Shown here: one piece after another, positions 5,681-6,870 of the stretch
How positions within the stretch are numbered: position 1 is the stretch's first letter
Layout of the letters: the number at the start of each line of letters is the position of its first letter
Assembly: GCA_016929985.1 (NCBI GenBank)
Contig: JAFGIH010000288.1
Coordinates: forward strand, 1-6,870
DNA from: Thermoleophilia bacterium
GTDB lineage: Bacteria > Actinomycetota > Thermoleophilia > RBG-16-64-13
DNA: 6,870 bases
Direction of reading: 5' to 3'
Made by a program: the position numbers and the translations under genes
The notes under the pieces: model-generated
The model's database searches: none
What the model saw: the letters and a program-made list of their open reading frames with translations, nothing else
What the model was told of the DNA's origin: nothing

Positions 5681-6115
5681 GTGAGAGAGGAGTGCGTCGA
5701 CCACGAGTACGTGTTGGCGGAGCCCGAGAGGATCTGGGACATCCTCTCAGACGAGGGTGCCACCTTCTCCGCCGAACTCGGCGGCCGCAAATGGGACATC
5801 ACTGTCACCGAAGCCGATAGGCCGCAGCGGCTGGTCTGGGTCGGTCACACCTGGGGGCTCACGAGTCGCCACGAATGGGAACTCATCCCGGCGGCGATCG
5901 GGACCTGTGAGGTAGTCGCCAAGGAGACCATCTCCGCCTGGATGCTGCCCCTCGCCCATCCGGTGGCAAAGAAAAGGGTTGCCCAGGACGACGCGAGTTG
6001 GCTGACCTACCTCACGCGGCGGGCCGAGGGCCGCTGGGTTGAGCGACCACAGGCCAAGCCGCACCACAACGCCGCCACTCGCCGGCGGCGAGCTAAGCAC
6101 CCGCTGACGGCGTAG
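5681..6115 (+). CDS. SRPBCC (START/Bet v1-like) family protein
   Basis: I prefer the GTG start at 5681, giving 144 residues, because GAGG lies six bases upstream. An in-frame GTG at 5648 would add 11 residues, but it overlaps the SD-like AGGAGG itself. The product starts close to the first beta strand (DHEYVLAEPERIWDILSDEG, 7-26), then shows RKWDITVTEADRPQRLVWVG (36-55), TSRHEWELIP (61-70), a long last helix (92-114) and a basic tail rich in Arg and His (115-144). The pattern of an opening strand with PxxIWxxLSD, a central RLVW strand and a TSRHEWEL strand is that of SRPBCC proteins, which have a deep hydrophobic ligand pocket. No catalytic residues can be assigned and the ligand is unknown. 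It converges on the cupin gene with only seven bases between the stops. Family assignment is fairly secure. Confidence 0.85.
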   Translation: MREECVDHEYVLAEPERIWDILSDEGATFSAELGGRKWDITVTEADRPQRLVWVGHTWGLTSRHEWELIPAAIGTCEVVAKETISAWMLPLAHPVAKKRVAQDDASWLTYLTRRAEGRWVERPQAKPHHNAATRRRRAKHPLTA

Positions 6116-6122
6116 CCCCGCC

Positions 6123-6527
6123 TCAGGTGGCGTACCCGGCGGCGTTCCCCACGATGTAGTGGAAGATGGGTCGAGTCACGTTCCGGAAGATGATTGGGCA
6201 GTGCTTCGTCCCCTTCGGCACGTAAATGATGGTGCTCTTGGTGAGGATGTACTTCTCGTCATCGAACCAGAACTCGACCTCGGCGCCTAGATCGCGCGGG
6301 TCGTCCGGATTCGATCCGAACACGGTCACGATTTCGTCGAAGTCGTGCGAGTGGGCCTTTGCCTCCATGACGATCTCTCCGGGCTTGGGCCATATCCAGG
6401 CGGAGTCGGTGAAGAAGGGGATGCCGGGCACCTTCTTGTCGTCGAGCCGGTACAAGAGAGTACCGATCTCGTCCTTCTCGGTGTTGAAGTCATTCATTAT
6501 GAGGTGTTCGTGCTTCTTCTCAGCCAT
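6123..6527 (-). CDS. Single-domain cupin protein
   Basis: This 134-residue cytoplasmic protein starts at ATG 6527, with AGGAG seven or eight bases upstream; that site abuts the preceding gene's TAA. It carries the first cupin motif as AKAHSHDFDEIVTVFGSNPD (57-76), with His59, His61 and Glu65 as likely metal ligands, and the second as YVPKGTKHCPIIF (102-114), with His109. In between is DLGAEVEFWFDDEKYILTKS (79-98). I recall this DFDE-(8)-NP-(3)-DLGxEVEFW-(3)-E pattern from uncharacterised cupins, often in anaerobes. The metal site looks intact, so an enzymatic or metal-dependent sensing role is possible, but no substrate can be named. It is the second gene of a two-gene unit with a 48-codon gene, 12 bp apart. 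A PFHY-like end (RPIFHYIVGNAAGYAT) closes the protein. Confidence 0.92.
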   Translation of the reverse strand: MAEKKHEHLIMNDFNTEKDEIGTLLYRLDDKKVPGIPFFTDSAWIWPKPGEIVMEAKAHSHDFDEIVTVFGSNPDDPRDLGAEVEFWFDDEKYILTKSTIIYVPKGTKHCPIIFRNVTRPIFHYIVGNAAGYAT

Positions 6528-6539
6528 GGCGCCTCTCCT

Positions 6540-6686
6540 TTAGGTGCTCTGCCGCTCGGCTGTGATCACGCGGGCCTCCAGCCACCTGTGCAGTGCGGTC
6601 TGCCGCTGTTCGCACGTGCTGTGGTTCACGGCGCCGGCCACCACGATCATGGGAACGTCTCCCAGAACGGCGTCTGTCAGTTCCAT
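6540..6686 (-). CDS. Small protein of 48 residues upstream of the cupin
   Basis: A short reading frame starts at ATG 6686, with GGGGAG seven bases upstream, and ends with TAA at 6540. A longer reading from 6797 is possible but would run through the putative promoter and into the divergent gene's leader. The product begins MELTDAVLGDVPMIVVAGAV and continues with NHSTCEQRQTALHRWLEARV. It has a hydrophobic middle (12-20), one Cys (25), two His and a helical, charged C-terminal half. I do not recognise the family. Its good ribosome site, its 12-bp spacing to the cupin and a stop that overlaps the cupin's SD region favour a real, co-translated gene. The weak point is its small size. Confidence 0.6.
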   Translation of the reverse strand: MELTDAVLGDVPMIVVAGAVNHSTCEQRQTALHRWLEARVITAERQST

Positions 6687-6716
6687 CGCTACACTCCCCG
6701 TACGAGATACACTGGC

Positions 6717-6722
6717 ATTGTA
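6717..6722 (-). promoter_or_regulatory. Possible -10 box for the small-protein/cupin unit
   Basis: TACAAT (6722-6717, minus strand) matches the -10 consensus at five of six bases and would give a leader of about 24 bases to ATG 6686. The -35 region is weak. A plus-strand TACACT (6708-6713), facing the methyltransferase gene, lies beside it. Confidence 0.35.
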
Positions 6723-6786
6723 GCGCGCCGGTTCACTCGTGCTTCGGGGCGGACGCAGCTCGTACCGGCTTCGTGGGAGGTGTTCG

Positions 6787-6870
6787 ATGGCGCCCAATCC
6801 TCTCCTGGTGAGGTTCAGCTACCTGCTTGAGGCCGAGGGCTCGGAGGGTCCCGTCCTGGATCTGGCCTGC
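6787..6870 (+). CDS. Probable class I SAM-dependent methyltransferase, N-terminal fragment
   Basis: The first 28 codons are visible from ATG 6787, with GGGAGG six bases upstream; the gene continues past the right edge. The protein reads MAPNPLLVRFSYLLEAEG and ends with GPVLDLAC. The PVLDLAC(G) string is the start of motif I of class I methyltransferases, the strand and glycine loop that binds S-adenosylmethionine. A helix with NPLLVRF before it is common in small TehB-like and other class I enzymes. The substrate cannot be told from this fragment. It is divergent from the small-protein/cupin unit, with 100 bp between starts. The start is well supported; the family call rests on one short motif. 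Confidence 0.65.
   Translation, partial: MAPNPLLVRFSYLLEAEGSEGPVLDLAC

Noticed and set aside
6078..6092. CTCGCC-GGC-GGCGAG stem near the end of the SRPBCC gene
   Set aside because: It is a short stem inside the coding tail with no T-run, so it is weak as a terminator.

Overview
The window is G+C-rich, densely coded bacterial chromosomal DNA. It has short intergenic gaps, Shine-Dalgarno (SD) sites at most starts and some GTG starts. The gene mix points to an anaerobic or oxygen-sensitive, high-G+C, Actinomycetota-like organism, perhaps near Coriobacteriia. The clues are a two-iron superoxide reductase, an S-layer-homology (SLH) protein with a copper-amine-oxidase-type stalk domain, a TIGR04076-like protein, a cupin of a type I associate with anaerobes, and a two-pass membrane protein resembling actinobacterial ones. 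That placement is inference. No rRNA, tRNA, CRISPR array, insertion sequence or complete prophage module was seen.

Layout, left to right. A TIGR04076-like gene runs off the left edge on the minus strand. Divergent from it is a DUF1295 multi-pass membrane protein. It is followed at once by what looks like a decayed lipoprotein leader whose GTG start is thrown out of frame by a single base. Next comes a minus-strand group read from right to left: desulfoferrodoxin (superoxide reductase), a 108-bp gap with a nested inverted repeat, a small helix-turn-helix-like protein, and an ankyrin-repeat protein joined to it by an ATGA stop/start overlap. Divergent from desulfoferrodoxin is a two-pass membrane protein of unknown function that may be read from a leaderless mRNA. 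It converges on, and overlaps by 50 bp, a secreted SLH/stalk-domain protein that has the best promoter in the window. A SRPBCC (START-like) protein lies divergent to that. It converges on a two-gene minus-strand unit of a 48-codon small protein and a cupin. The first 28 codons of a probable class I methyltransferase close the window on the plus strand.

How the genes may work together. Desulfoferrodoxin detoxifies superoxide. The coupled regulator-like and ankyrin genes just downstream may belong to the same stress response, an inference that echoes known catalase-ankyrin gene pairs. The SLH/stalk protein and the two membrane proteins concern the envelope. Most of the remaining genes look like independent single-gene units. 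The most unusual material is the dfx/HTH/ankyrin block with its inverted repeat and the broken lipoprotein start. I see no clear evidence of a complete new multi-gene system.
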